Origin: JAHBXE01 sp044222195
GTDB taxonomy: Bacteria > Planctomycetota > Phycisphaerae > Phycisphaerales > UBA1924
Length of the DNA stretch: 64,000 bases
Direction: 5' to 3'
Assembly (NCBI GenBank): GCA_044222195.1
Contig: JBGANS010000002.1
Coordinates: 124,001-188,000, forward strand
Both the position numbers and the translations under genes were made by a program. Within the stretch, counting starts at the first letter, position 1, and each line of letters starts with the position of its first letter. Below the pieces are notes generated by a model, which saw only the letters and a list, made by a program, of their open reading frames with translations, did not search any database and was not told the DNA's origin. This document shows, piece by piece, positions 42,788 through 51,245 of the stretch.

Positions 42788-44941
42788 TCAATCCACATTC
42801 AGCCCCGCGATGTACGCGTTCAACTCCGCCTGCTGCTTGTTCAGCGTCGCCTGCTCCTTCTCCCGTGTCTCGCGGATCGCCTCAAGCCGCGTTTCCTGGT
42901 CGTTGAGTTTCGTGGCGTAACGCTTGTAGAGCTCCGTGTCCCTCGCCACGGTTCCCATGTTCTGCCGAATGCGCGCCTGGTCCTGGTCGATGCCCTGCTT
43001 CTCCTGATCAAGCTGCGTGATCCGGTTCTGCGTGTCGTTGATCGCGCTCTGCATCGCCGCGGCCTTCTGGACCGCCTCGACAACTTTCTGCGACACCTTT
43101 CCATCTTTCACGTACGCGATCAGCGTCGTGATGTCGTATCCCGTCACCGCAAAGGACTGTCGGTCCGTATGCTCCTGGACGACGTCGACTTTCCCCGACT
43201 CTTTCGCGGACACCTCGACTTCAAAGCGGTACAGCCCTTCCGTCTCTTCCGCGGCTTTCTTCGGTTCGACGAGTTCCCACCCGGCAAGCTTGGGTTGCTC
43301 AACGATGATGGTCCGCGCCCGCTTCTCATCCTTGTTCGCGAACGCGTACGAAACCTTCGACTGCTGCTTCACCGTTTGTTCTATTGAACCGCTCACGATC
43401 CTGATCTTCTTGATCGTGCTCGTGTCCTCCCCTTTGGTCAGCGCCTTCACATCGAGGTCGACCGAATACGCCAGGAGCCGCTTGTCGTTGAGTGTGACGT
43501 GCCCGATCTGTGCATCGCCCGCGTACGCCGCGCCATCGAAGACGCTGATCGGCCCGGGCATGAGCTGCAAGCCCGTCGAGTTCTTGATTTCGATCCCACG
43601 CATCGGGTGCTCCGACCCATCCGCGCGGTTGAAGATGCTCACCCGTCGGCCGTCGATCGCAGACGACAGAATCGGCAGCATCGCCGACCGCTGCCGCGCC
43701 ACCGACACCGGTGTCTTCATCTGGTACTGGAACACCTCGCCCACCTCTCCGGCCTGTGCCGCGGCGGGTGCTCCGTAGTCAACCATGCTCGCGCCGGTGA
43801 TCATCTCCGACTTGCCGATGGCGAGCCCCGCGGATGAATCCCGGCCCGCTCTCCGGCCCGGCGCCTTCATCGCCGCTCGTTCCTCCATCGGCTTGGGCTC
43901 CGCCGCCGATGGGCTTGCCGGCACGGCCATGTTCCTCATCCGCGCTTCCAGCCCCGCCTTGTCTGCAAAGCTCGTACCCTCCGCATACATCCGCGGCATC
44001 ACGCCGGGCACTTGCGGCACCGGGATCTCCGGCCTGAACACGAACAGCGGCTCGTACAGGTCCATCTGGAAGCTGACGGGCCGACCCGCAACGAGCGACA
44101 GCGACACGTTCTCCCAATCCTCATCCGTCGTGTTCTCGACAATGGCCCAACCCTGGATCGTCGGCTGGCCTTTGTCTTTCTTCTCACCCGCATCCGGCAG
44201 CACCAACCGATAGCTCGTCTTCCACACCGGCATCTCATGGATATAGGCAACGACCACCGGACGTGCGCCGTTCCCTGCGAATGAGATGTCCACGGCCTTC
44301 ACCCGCTCCGCCTGGTGTTCCGCGAGAGCCGCGAGCGCCTTGTTGAGTTCCGCAGCGAGCGCCGGATCGAGCAGTTCAAACCCGCGAGCCTTCGTCAGGT
44401 TCACCGACTGAACACCCTTCCCCGTCAGCAGGCTGATCCACGGCAGGTTCGCCACCGTCTGCGTCGCGCCTTGAGCCCCTGCCGAGGTCAGCACCGTCGG
44501 CCGACTCTCCACATTCACAATCGTTCCAGATAGCTCCCCTTCATCCGTGATGATCTTCACCGCCGACCCGCGCAAGCGGTTCAAGAGGTCCCCCATCGAC
44601 GGATTGTCCGCGATATTCACCCCAAAGCTCGCGAGTCTCCGTTCCAAAGGCTCCTTCGACCCATACGCCACGCTCTGGAGCGCCTGCTGCTGATCCAGGA
44701 TCACCATCGACTTGAGCATGTCGTTGATCTGCTCGGTCTTGAACTTCAGTTGCACGGTCTGCCCGGCATCCACCATCCCGCGCCGCTCGAAGTACCCAAC
44801 CCCCGACCGGTACAGCGTCAAGCTCTTGATCGGCATCGGCGGCACAACCCGAGCGTCCTGCCCACCCTTCCCCTTCTCCTGGCCGCTCGCCACACACGCC
44901 AATCCTGCCGCCGCGACAACCGATGCAATCATGCGCTTCAT
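42788..44941 (-). CDS. Exported DUF4139 protein (tandem paralogue 1)
   Basis: 717 residues. Signal peptide MKRMIASVVAAAGLACVASG. The DUF4139 domain (about 200-560) has the typical HEMPVWKTSYRLVLP, then GWAIVENTTDEDWENVSLSL and VAGRPVSFQMDLYEPLFV. The C-terminal about 120 residues are coiled coil (QKAAAMQSAINDTQNRITQL and REKEQATLNKQQAELNAYIA). The N-terminal part has LYRSGVGYFERRGMVDAGQT. Function of DUF4139 is unknown; in eukaryotes a related domain occurs in mucoidy-inhibitor (MuiA)-like proteins. It follows a closely related copy with 113 bases between. Confidence 0.8.
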   Translation of the reverse strand: MKRMIASVVAAAGLACVASGQEKGKGGQDARVVPPMPIKSLTLYRSGVGYFERRGMVDAGQTVQLKFKTEQINDMLKSMVILDQQQALQSVAYGSKEPLERRLASFGVNIADNPSMGDLLNRLRGSAVKIITDEGELSGTIVNVESRPTVLTSAGAQGATQTVANLPWISLLTGKGVQSVNLTKARGFELLDPALAAELNKALAALAEHQAERVKAVDISFAGNGARPVVVAYIHEMPVWKTSYRLVLPDAGEKKDKGQPTIQGWAIVENTTDEDWENVSLSLVAGRPVSFQMDLYEPLFVFRPEIPVPQVPGVMPRMYAEGTSFADKAGLEARMRNMAVPASPSAAEPKPMEERAAMKAPGRRAGRDSSAGLAIGKSEMITGASMVDYGAPAAAQAGEVGEVFQYQMKTPVSVARQRSAMLPILSSAIDGRRVSIFNRADGSEHPMRGIEIKNSTGLQLMPGPISVFDGAAYAGDAQIGHVTLNDKRLLAYSVDLDVKALTKGEDTSTIKKIRIVSGSIEQTVKQQSKVSYAFANKDEKRARTIIVEQPKLAGWELVEPKKAAEETEGLYRFEVEVSAKESGKVDVVQEHTDRQSFAVTGYDITTLIAYVKDGKVSQKVVEAVQKAAAMQSAINDTQNRITQLDQEKQGIDQDQARIRQNMGTVARDTELYKRYATKLNDQETRLEAIRETREKEQATLNKQQAELNAYIAGLNVD

Positions 44942-45006
44942 ACTCGTGAACCCCTTCAGAAAAGCGATCCATCAAAACCTACGGGTGCCGTCTCGCCACA
45001 TGTCCT

Positions 45007-45030
45007 ATTTGCCATTTGCCATTTGCCACT
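45007..45030 (+). repeat. heptamer array (ATTTGCC x3) between the DUF4139 paralogues
   Basis: Three perfect ATTTGCC units, then degraded ACTTGCT and ACTTGCG units up to about 45042. It lies between the two tandem DUF4139 genes, downstream of the first and upstream of the second in their reading direction. Same unit as in polA and near lptD. Confidence 0.8.
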
Positions 45031-45054
45031 TGCTACTTGCGGATTGCTCTAGCG

Positions 45055-47244
45055 TCACTCCACATTCAACCCCGCCACATACGCCCGCAACTCTCCTTGC
45101 TGCCGGTTCAGCGCGCCCTGCTCCTTCTCCCGCTGCTCCCGCATAGCTTCCAGCCGCGTCTCCTGGTCATTGAGCTTCCCCGCGTACCTCTTATACAGCT
45201 CCGTGTCCCGCGCCACCGTTCCCATGTTCTGCCGAATCCGGTTCTGATCCTGGTCGATCGCCGTCCGCTCCGCATCCAGCTGCGCGATCCGCTTCTGCGT
45301 CTCGTTGATCGCCCCCTGCATGTCCGCGGCCTTTGTCACCGCGTCCACCACCTTCTGCGATACTGTCCCGCCCTTGACATACCCGATCAGCGTCTGCACG
45401 TCGTATTGCGTCACCACAAACTGCTGCAGGTCTGTGTGCTCCTGGACCACGTCGATCTTCCCCGACTCCTTCGCGGCGAGTGCAACCTCGAAACGGTACA
45501 GACCCTCCGTCTCTTCCGCTGCCTTCGTGGGCTCTACGAGGTCCCACCCCGGGGCCTTGGCCTGCTCAACGACAATCGTTCGCGCCCGCTTCTCATCTTT
45601 ATTCGCAAACGCGTACGACGCCTTCGACTGCTGCTTCACCGTCTGTTCGATCGATCCGTTGACGATCCTGATCTTCTTGATCGTGCTCGTGCTGTCGTCC
45701 TTCACGAGCGTCTGCACATCAAGGTCCACCGCGTACGCCAAAAGCCGCTTGTCCCCCGTCGTCACGTGCCCGATCTGCGCATCACCCGCATACGCCGTCC
45801 CGTCAAACACACTGACAGGCCCGGGAATGAGCTGCATCCCCGTCGAGTTCTTGATCTCAATCCCCCGCATCGGGTGTTCCGACCCATCCGCGCGGTTGTA
45901 GATGCTCACCCGCCGGCCGTCGATGCCCGACGACAGAATCGGCAGCATCGCCGACCGCTGACGCGAGACCGACACCGGCGTCTTCATCTGGTACTGGAAC
46001 ACCTCGCCCACTTCCCCGCCCTGCGCCGCCGCGTTCGCGGCGTAGTCCGTGAGATTCGCGTATCCGAAGTATTCTCCGGTGGTTCCCGCCGTCGAAGCGA
46101 CCGGCGACCCCGCCTTGCCTTCTCCTCGTCCGCCGCTCTCGCTTCTGAGTGCCTTCTGCAGGTCCATTCGTGGCACACTGGATTGCCTTAGCGCGGGCCG
46201 GTCTTGATCCTCAAGCCGCCTCCCCAACTCCGCCTTCTCCGCCCAAGCCCCGCCCTCCGCATACATCCGGGGCAGCACGCCGGGCACTTGCGGCACCGGA
46301 ATCTCCGGCCTGAACACGAACAGCGGCTCGTACAGGTCCATCTGGAAGCTTACCGGCCGACCCGCGACGAGCGACAGCGAGACACTCTCCCAATCCTCAT
46401 CCGTCGTGTTCTCAACAATCGCCCACCCCTGGATCGTCAACTGGCCCCCCTTGCCAAGATCCAGCTTGGAGTCCTTCTGCTGCGGCGATTCCGGCAGCAC
46501 CAGCCGATAGCTCGTCTTCCACACCGGCATCTCGTGGATATAGGCAACGACGACCGGCCGAGCCCCCGTGCCCGCAAACGAAATATCTACCGCCTTCACC
46601 CGCTCCGCTTGGTGCTCAGCAAGTGCCGCCAAAGCTTTGTTCAACTCACCAGCCAGGGTCGGGTCCAGCAGCTCGAAGCCCCGCGCCTTAGTCAGATTGA
46701 CCGATTGCACACCCTTCCCCGTCAGCAGGCTGATCCACGGTAGGCTCGCCACCGTCTGCGTCGCGCCTTGCGCCCCCGCCGAAGTCAGCACCGTCGGCCG
46801 GTTCTCGACATTCACGATCGTCCCGGAGAGCTCCCCCTCATCCGTGATGATCTTCACTGAAGACCCGCGCAAGCGGTTCAAGAGATCCCCCATCGACGGA
46901 TTGTCCGCGATATTCACCCCAAAGCTCGCGAGCCTTCTCTCCAGCGGCTCCTTCGATCCATACGCGACGCTCTGCAGTGCCTGCTGCTGATCGAGGATCA
47001 CCATCGACTTGAGCATGTCGTTGATCTGCTCGGTCTTGAACTTCAGTTGCACCGTTTGGCCCGCATCGACCATCCCGCGCCGCTCGAAGTAGCCAACCCC
47101 CGACCGGTACAGCGTCAAGCTCTTGATCGGCATCGGCGGAGACTGCCGAATCCCGTCTCCCTTGTGGGCGACCTTCTCTTGCGCCAGCGCCGTCGCAGCC
47201 AATCCCGCGGCCGCGATGATCACGCACGAGTTCATTCGTTTCAT
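45055..47244 (-). CDS. Exported DUF4139 protein (tandem paralogue 2)
   Basis: 729 residues. Signal peptide MKRMNSCVIIAAAGLAATAL. Nearly identical in large blocks to the gene that follows it: DAGQTVQLKFKTEQINDMLK, then FGVNIADNPSMGDLLNRLRG, the DUF4139 block, and the C-terminal coiled coil. Differences are concentrated in a linker (about 335-400: RPALRQSSVPRMDLQKALRS and a Gly/Ser-rich run). The ATG at 47244 has AGGA eight bases upstream; the long upstream frame is not coding. A recent tandem duplication by the extent of identity. Confidence 0.8.
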   Translation of the reverse strand: MKRMNSCVIIAAAGLAATALAQEKVAHKGDGIRQSPPMPIKSLTLYRSGVGYFERRGMVDAGQTVQLKFKTEQINDMLKSMVILDQQQALQSVAYGSKEPLERRLASFGVNIADNPSMGDLLNRLRGSSVKIITDEGELSGTIVNVENRPTVLTSAGAQGATQTVASLPWISLLTGKGVQSVNLTKARGFELLDPTLAGELNKALAALAEHQAERVKAVDISFAGTGARPVVVAYIHEMPVWKTSYRLVLPESPQQKDSKLDLGKGGQLTIQGWAIVENTTDEDWESVSLSLVAGRPVSFQMDLYEPLFVFRPEIPVPQVPGVLPRMYAEGGAWAEKAELGRRLEDQDRPALRQSSVPRMDLQKALRSESGGRGEGKAGSPVASTAGTTGEYFGYANLTDYAANAAAQGGEVGEVFQYQMKTPVSVSRQRSAMLPILSSGIDGRRVSIYNRADGSEHPMRGIEIKNSTGMQLIPGPVSVFDGTAYAGDAQIGHVTTGDKRLLAYAVDLDVQTLVKDDSTSTIKKIRIVNGSIEQTVKQQSKASYAFANKDEKRARTIVVEQAKAPGWDLVEPTKAAEETEGLYRFEVALAAKESGKIDVVQEHTDLQQFVVTQYDVQTLIGYVKGGTVSQKVVDAVTKAADMQGAINETQKRIAQLDAERTAIDQDQNRIRQNMGTVARDTELYKRYAGKLNDQETRLEAMREQREKEQGALNRQQGELRAYVAGLNVE

Positions 47245-47422
47245 GGCAGGGTTCCTGGTTTCATCTCCCCGGTTCGAGGGAGCTCGAGCAACGGTCAAAG
47301 GCGAAGCAGCGAGAAGGTGGGTGACGGTCCACAATGAGCGCGCCGGCAACGCCCTCCGGCTCAAAGACTGTAACGTCCTTGGACGCTCCGAACCCGCCAC
47401 GCGTTCCGCTTCTGGCGTTTCG

Positions 47423-48895
47423 TTACACGCCGGTGACATCGGATTCGCGCATGTCGCGCCGAAAAGACCCCGCCCGACTTCTGACCTGCGCCACCAGCGC
47501 CGCCGGGCAGATGTACCACACCGTCCACGCCGGCATTGAGTACCTCGTCAGCGATGCAAGCAGCGCGCAGTTCGCCGCCACCAGCGCCAGACCGGCCGTC
47601 ACAACCAGCACGAGCCCCCATTCCTTCCTCAACACCCCGAGAACTCCGCAGGCCAGGGCGCACACGAGCAGCGGAACCTGCGGCCACCCACGGATCGACC
47701 GGTCAAACCACAGCAGGTACTTCTCCAACAGCCCACCGCGCCAATGCATCACAAACGACGGCCATCCGGGGAACGCCCCCGCCCCCTGAAAGTTCGGCGC
47801 CGCCGCGGAGTTCCCCCCGCCGCCCCTTGAAAGCCGTCGAAGGAACATGTGCATCTCGTCATAGATAGGCGGCTTGCCCCGGATCCCGACATCGAGTTGC
47901 CACAGGAGGCAGTACAGCGAGTTGCCAACGTACGCCGCGGGCCGCTTACGGACGCTCGCCAGCGCCCACTTGCCCAGCAGCGCGTTCTGGCCGGCAGACG
48001 TCTCCGCCTTCGTCTCCCACAAGACCTTCATCACCCAGTGGTCGCCCTCCGCGTGGCTCTCCGCCACGTTGGCATTGAACGATGCACGAGTCGCGTCATC
48101 GATCGGGTACGCCGGATCCAGCTCGTGGAACATCGCCACGCCGTACCACAGTGCCAAGCCCGAGCCGCGCGCAAACCCGGTCACGCCCCGGTTCGCGTTG
48201 TACGCCAGCCAGGGTCCCGCCGTCACCACAAACCCCACCGCCACGGCCCCCATCATCACCGCCCGGCGCCGCCACGAGACCGCAAGCCCGACCACCCACG
48301 CCCCCGCGATCAGCGGGACCATCACCTGCACCACCGGCCTCATCAGGCACCCGCCCGCCAGCAGCGCCCCGAGCATGAGCCCGACTCTCCACCGCGCCGA
48401 CCGGCAGCACAGCGCCACCCCGGCCGCCCCGACGATGAACAGCACCGTCGGAATCTCGTCCAGCGCATAGTTCCCCATCGAGAGCAGCCACGGGTCCGCC
48501 GCCGCCGCAACGCCCACGGCCACCGACACCCGCGCCCCGCCCAGCCGTCCGGCGCACCAGGCCAGCATGCAGCAGATCGCAACGCCCGCCGCGTGCTGCG
48601 CCAGCAGGACCCCGATCGGGTTCGGCCCGGTAAACGAGAAAATCCCCGCGAGCATGAACGTATACCCCGGCGTTCGCATCGCCGTCAGTTTCAGCTCCCC
48701 CGTGGACACAAGCGCGTTCGCCGCCTCGATGTACTCCTGCGAGTTGGGGGTCAGAATCAGCGGCGACGAGCACGCCATCAGCAGGTGCAGCAGGCCCGAA
48801 ACAATCAGCACCACCACCATCGCCTTGCGGGGCGTCAGCCAGCGCTGCCCGACCGCTGCACTCTCGTGTGCCATCCGCATACCTCGTTTGAGCAT
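47423..48895 (-). CDS. GT39-like integral membrane glycosyltransferase
   Basis: 490 residues with about ten hydrophobic segments. The N-terminal loop after helix one has LTPNSQEYIEAANALVSTGE, where the Asp/Glu pattern recalls the acidic motif of GT-C enzymes (PMT/ArnT type), which use polyprenyl-phosphate sugars in the membrane. Further along, AADPWLLSMGNYALDEIPTV and a large periplasmic loop near YCLLWQLDVGIRGKPPIYDE. I read it as a 'glycosyltransferase family 39 / dolichyl-phosphate-mannose mannosyltransferase-like' protein; the donor and acceptor are unknown. Starts at 48895, with MRMAHES (48880) as an alternative. Confidence 0.65.
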   Translation of the reverse strand: MLKRGMRMAHESAAVGQRWLTPRKAMVVVLIVSGLLHLLMACSSPLILTPNSQEYIEAANALVSTGELKLTAMRTPGYTFMLAGIFSFTGPNPIGVLLAQHAAGVAICCMLAWCAGRLGGARVSVAVGVAAAADPWLLSMGNYALDEIPTVLFIVGAAGVALCCRSARWRVGLMLGALLAGGCLMRPVVQVMVPLIAGAWVVGLAVSWRRRAVMMGAVAVGFVVTAGPWLAYNANRGVTGFARGSGLALWYGVAMFHELDPAYPIDDATRASFNANVAESHAEGDHWVMKVLWETKAETSAGQNALLGKWALASVRKRPAAYVGNSLYCLLWQLDVGIRGKPPIYDEMHMFLRRLSRGGGGNSAAAPNFQGAGAFPGWPSFVMHWRGGLLEKYLLWFDRSIRGWPQVPLLVCALACGVLGVLRKEWGLVLVVTAGLALVAANCALLASLTRYSMPAWTVWYICPAALVAQVRSRAGSFRRDMRESDVTGV

Positions 48896-49043
48896 ACCCG
48901 GAGCCCCCGGGCGGCGAAACTCCCGTTCTCACGCCCCGGCCGGCCTTCAGGGCGTGCAATCTCGATCCGTGCTGCAAGATTCGACGCCAGCCGCCGCAGT
49001 CCAATCGGTGCGCGCCGGACACGCGCCGCACGGGAGACCTGAC

Positions 49044-49685
49044 ATGCGCCAAGCCGCTGCTCTGATTCCAATCTTCACCCTCATCGCCCCCGCCCTCGCC
49101 GACGACCTCACCCCGCCCCCGTTCCGCTTCAACCCCGGCACCACCGTCCAGCACTGGGACTTCTCCGCCGGCCCCGCCGGCGGCGCGCCCGACGCCCTTC
49201 CCTACAACAACCCCTACGGCGCCGGGGCGCTCTTCACCCCCCTCGCGCCCGCCACGTTCCTCCCCACATTCATGGGCCGCAATGATGTCTGGGACCTCAA
49301 CTCCGCCGCGGGCGGAGGTGGCCTGAACTTCTTCGTCCCCAACACCGGCGTCACGATCCACCAGAAAAACCTCTGGCTCCAGATCACCTACTGGGCCCCC
49401 GTGCCCGGCGGCCCGCTCGGCGTCCAGGTCACCTCCGGCTCGGGCCTCTTCACCCAGCTCTCCTCCACCATCACGCCCCTCCCGGGCGGCTGGTACCACG
49501 AGCTCTCCGTCTGGAATGTCCCCTCCTGCCCGCAAAAGGAAGTCGTCCACCTCTTCCCCATGGGCACCCTCGCCTACGTAGACCAGGTCGTCATCGACAC
49601 CGAGTGCATCCCCGTCCCCGCCCCCTCCGCCGCGGCGACTCTCGCCCTCGGCGCCGGCGTCATCATGCGTCGCCGACGCCGCTGA
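49044..49685 (+). CDS. Exported protein with an exosortase-type (PEP-CTERM-like) tail
   Basis: 213 residues. Signal peptide MRQAAALIPIFTLIAPALAD from the ATG at 49044 (GGAG about eight bases upstream). The mature part is Pro/Gly-rich with beta-strand pattern (VQHWDFSAGPAGGAPDALPY) and a pair of Cys. The C-terminus is VPAPSAAATLALGAGVIMRR then more Arg: a short PxPxA motif, a hydrophobic helix and a basic cluster, the layout of PEP-CTERM/exosortase sorting signals used for surface sorting in planctomycetes. Body function unknown. Divergent from the GT39-like gene; the IS110 element begins about 280 bases downstream. Confidence 0.7.
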   Translation: MRQAAALIPIFTLIAPALADDLTPPPFRFNPGTTVQHWDFSAGPAGGAPDALPYNNPYGAGALFTPLAPATFLPTFMGRNDVWDLNSAAGGGGLNFFVPNTGVTIHQKNLWLQITYWAPVPGGPLGVQVTSGSGLFTQLSSTITPLPGGWYHELSVWNVPSCPQKEVVHLFPMGTLAYVDQVVIDTECIPVPAPSAAATLALGAGVIMRRRRR

Positions 49686-49964
49686 GTTCCGGCGGGTGGC
49701 ATGACTCTGTCGTGTGGCACCTCTATGAAGCGGGAAGTCAACACGCCATCGCCTCGAATCGCTGCCGTTGGGTGAACTTCCCGCAGGTGCAATCCGTCAG
49801 CCAGTGAACGGCGAGGCCGTTGCCCGAATGTCGGTCTCCACAGGTCGGTGGACGCCATCGGTCCGCACATCGAATCGTCTCAGCCTCGCCGATGATCTTG
49901 GTTGGTCTTGAGCGAACCCCCCAACGGGGTCGTCAGGCACCTCTGGGGGACTCCCAAAGGGGTC
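49686..49964. other. intergenic stretch beside the IS110 element
   Basis: No convincing gene. Near the element the sequence carries small inverted repeats: ACCCC-CCAAC-GGGGT at about 49916-49930, and CCTCTGGGGGACTCCC then GGGGTC up to 49964. They may be the end of the upstream transcription unit, or the target of the insertion. Confidence 0.35.
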
Positions 49965-49975
49965 CATGAAGATCT

Positions 49976-50063
49976 CCGGACATCATCAACACACGCGGCG
50001 GGCTCAGTCATGCCCGAGGGCTCTGGGCCAATGCCACCCAAGGAACTCCGCCGCGATTGACCG
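49976..50063 (-). ncRNA. candidate guide (bridge/seek) RNA of the IS110 element
   Basis: The region after the transposase stop can fold: CGCGGCGG (transcript of 50048-50055) pairs perfectly with CCGCCGCG (transcript of 49994-50001), leaving a 46-base internal loop that itself can form a GCCC-TC-GGGC hairpin. In the IS1111 subgroup a programmable guide RNA is encoded just downstream of the transposase, and its size there is similar. The fold and position fit; no guide-to-target match has been verified. Confidence 0.35.
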
Positions 50064-51152
50064 TTACTTCGGCCCTGGCCGTGGACGATCCGCGTCCCTG
50101 GCGCCCTCCTTCCCGTCGGGCACTCCGACACGCCCGGGCTGGTACTCGCCGCCGTGCTTCCACATCCCCCACATCACCGCCGCCATGGTCCGCGCCACGG
50201 TGCGACGCGCGATGCGGGGGGCGACTCCGCGCTCCGCAAGCTTCTGGTACTGAACCGCGAACGGGTTGTCCTTGGCCCTGACCGCCGTCATGGCCGCGCC
50301 CAGGATCGCGTTCTTGAGATGCCGGTTGAACCGTGTCGGTGGCCGCAGCACCTCGGGTCCTTTGCCGCTGACCCGCTTCTGCAGGCCGATCCCCAGGTAC
50401 TTCCACAGCGCACTCTTGTTCCGGAACCGGTCCGGGGTGTCCAGGTACGCCAGCAGCGTCGCCGCGCGGACCCAGCGCAATCCGGGGACTCCCGTCCAGC
50501 GCTTGACGACCTCGTGCTTCTTGGCCAGCTTCACCAGCACGGCCCGCGCCCGCCGGACCTGGTCGCTCGCGCTGTCGTACCCCGACAGCAGCAACTCCAC
50601 ATCCAGCCGCACCGTCGGGTCCTCGGGCAGAGCCGCGATCACCGCCGCGCGGCGCTCGGGATCGGCCAGGTCCGCATCCCTGACCACCACGCCGTACCGG
50701 CGCACCAGCGCCAGCACCTTGTTGGCCTCGCCCACGCGGTGCTCGACACGGTCGTGGTACAGCGCCACGTGCCGCTTGAAGACCTCGCGGTCCATCGACT
50801 CGGGGTGGTGCACAGCGCGAAGATAGCCCCCCCGATACAGGTCCGCCAGCGCGAACGCATCCAGCGCATCGGTCTTGTCCCCATCGCCGCCGATCAGGGC
50901 GTTGCGCCTCGGGTCGCACACCACCAGCTCTTCCACCAGCGGCCTGAGCTGCCGCAGCAGCCAGTCCGCCATCGGCCCCTCCTCCATCGCCAGCTTCCGG
51001 GGCCGCGGCACCCGCTCGATCGCCTCGGTCAGCTCCGGGATCGTGGTCCGGACCTTCCACACCTCCCGACGCCGACCCGCGGGCGTCATCCACCCGACAT
51101 CGCAGGTCCGGCTGTGCGCATCGAGCCCGATGAAGTTGCTCTGACGTTCCAT
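50064..51152 (-). CDS. IS110-family transposase (DEDD recombinase)
   Basis: 362 residues from the ATG at 51152 (MERQSNFIGLDAHSRT). The N-terminal RuvC-like domain has the acidic residues in order: FIGLDAH, KLAMEEGP and DKTDALDAFALADLY (the K-T-D-x-x-D-A motif of this family). After a coiled region, the C-terminal Tnp20 domain has TGVPGLRWVRAATLLAYLDT and WKYLGIGLQKRVSGKG, including the Ser expected to be the nucleophile region (Ser of RVSGKG or nearby, inference). Full length for IS110. It is intact with no internal stop, so the element could be active. Confidence 0.93.
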   Translation of the reverse strand: MERQSNFIGLDAHSRTCDVGWMTPAGRRREVWKVRTTIPELTEAIERVPRPRKLAMEEGPMADWLLRQLRPLVEELVVCDPRRNALIGGDGDKTDALDAFALADLYRGGYLRAVHHPESMDREVFKRHVALYHDRVEHRVGEANKVLALVRRYGVVVRDADLADPERRAAVIAALPEDPTVRLDVELLLSGYDSASDQVRRARAVLVKLAKKHEVVKRWTGVPGLRWVRAATLLAYLDTPDRFRNKSALWKYLGIGLQKRVSGKGPEVLRPPTRFNRHLKNAILGAAMTAVRAKDNPFAVQYQKLAERGVAPRIARRTVARTMAAVMWGMWKHGGEYQPGRVGVPDGKEGARDADRPRPGPK

Positions 51153-51245
51153 GAACCGCTCCCGTGCATCCCCGGCCGGCGACCATCGCCGACCAACAAG
51201 CATTGCACCGCTTCATAGATCTTCATGCCTCTGGCTCGGCACTTG

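Larger units (their letters stand above)
49965..51227 (-). mobile_element. IS110-family insertion sequence (about 1.26 kb)
   Basis: A single transposase gene on the minus strand is flanked by an 11-bp inverted repeat: CATGAAGATCT at 49965-49975 and AGATCTTCATG at 51217-51227. IS110 elements normally lack terminal inverted repeats, but the IS1111 subgroup has short subterminal ones, so the true ends may lie a few bases outside. About 88 bases lie between the downstream repeat and the transposase stop, and 64 bases between its start and the other repeat. No target duplication is expected for this family and none is obvious. Confidence 0.6.

Noticed and set aside
47245..47422. tRNA-like GGTTCGAG near the gap between the DUF4139 and GT39 genes
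   Set aside because: No acceptor stem or anticodon arm can be built around it.
49686..49964. A small gene in the gap before the IS110 element
   Set aside because: The only open frames are short, lack ribosome sites and show no coding bias.
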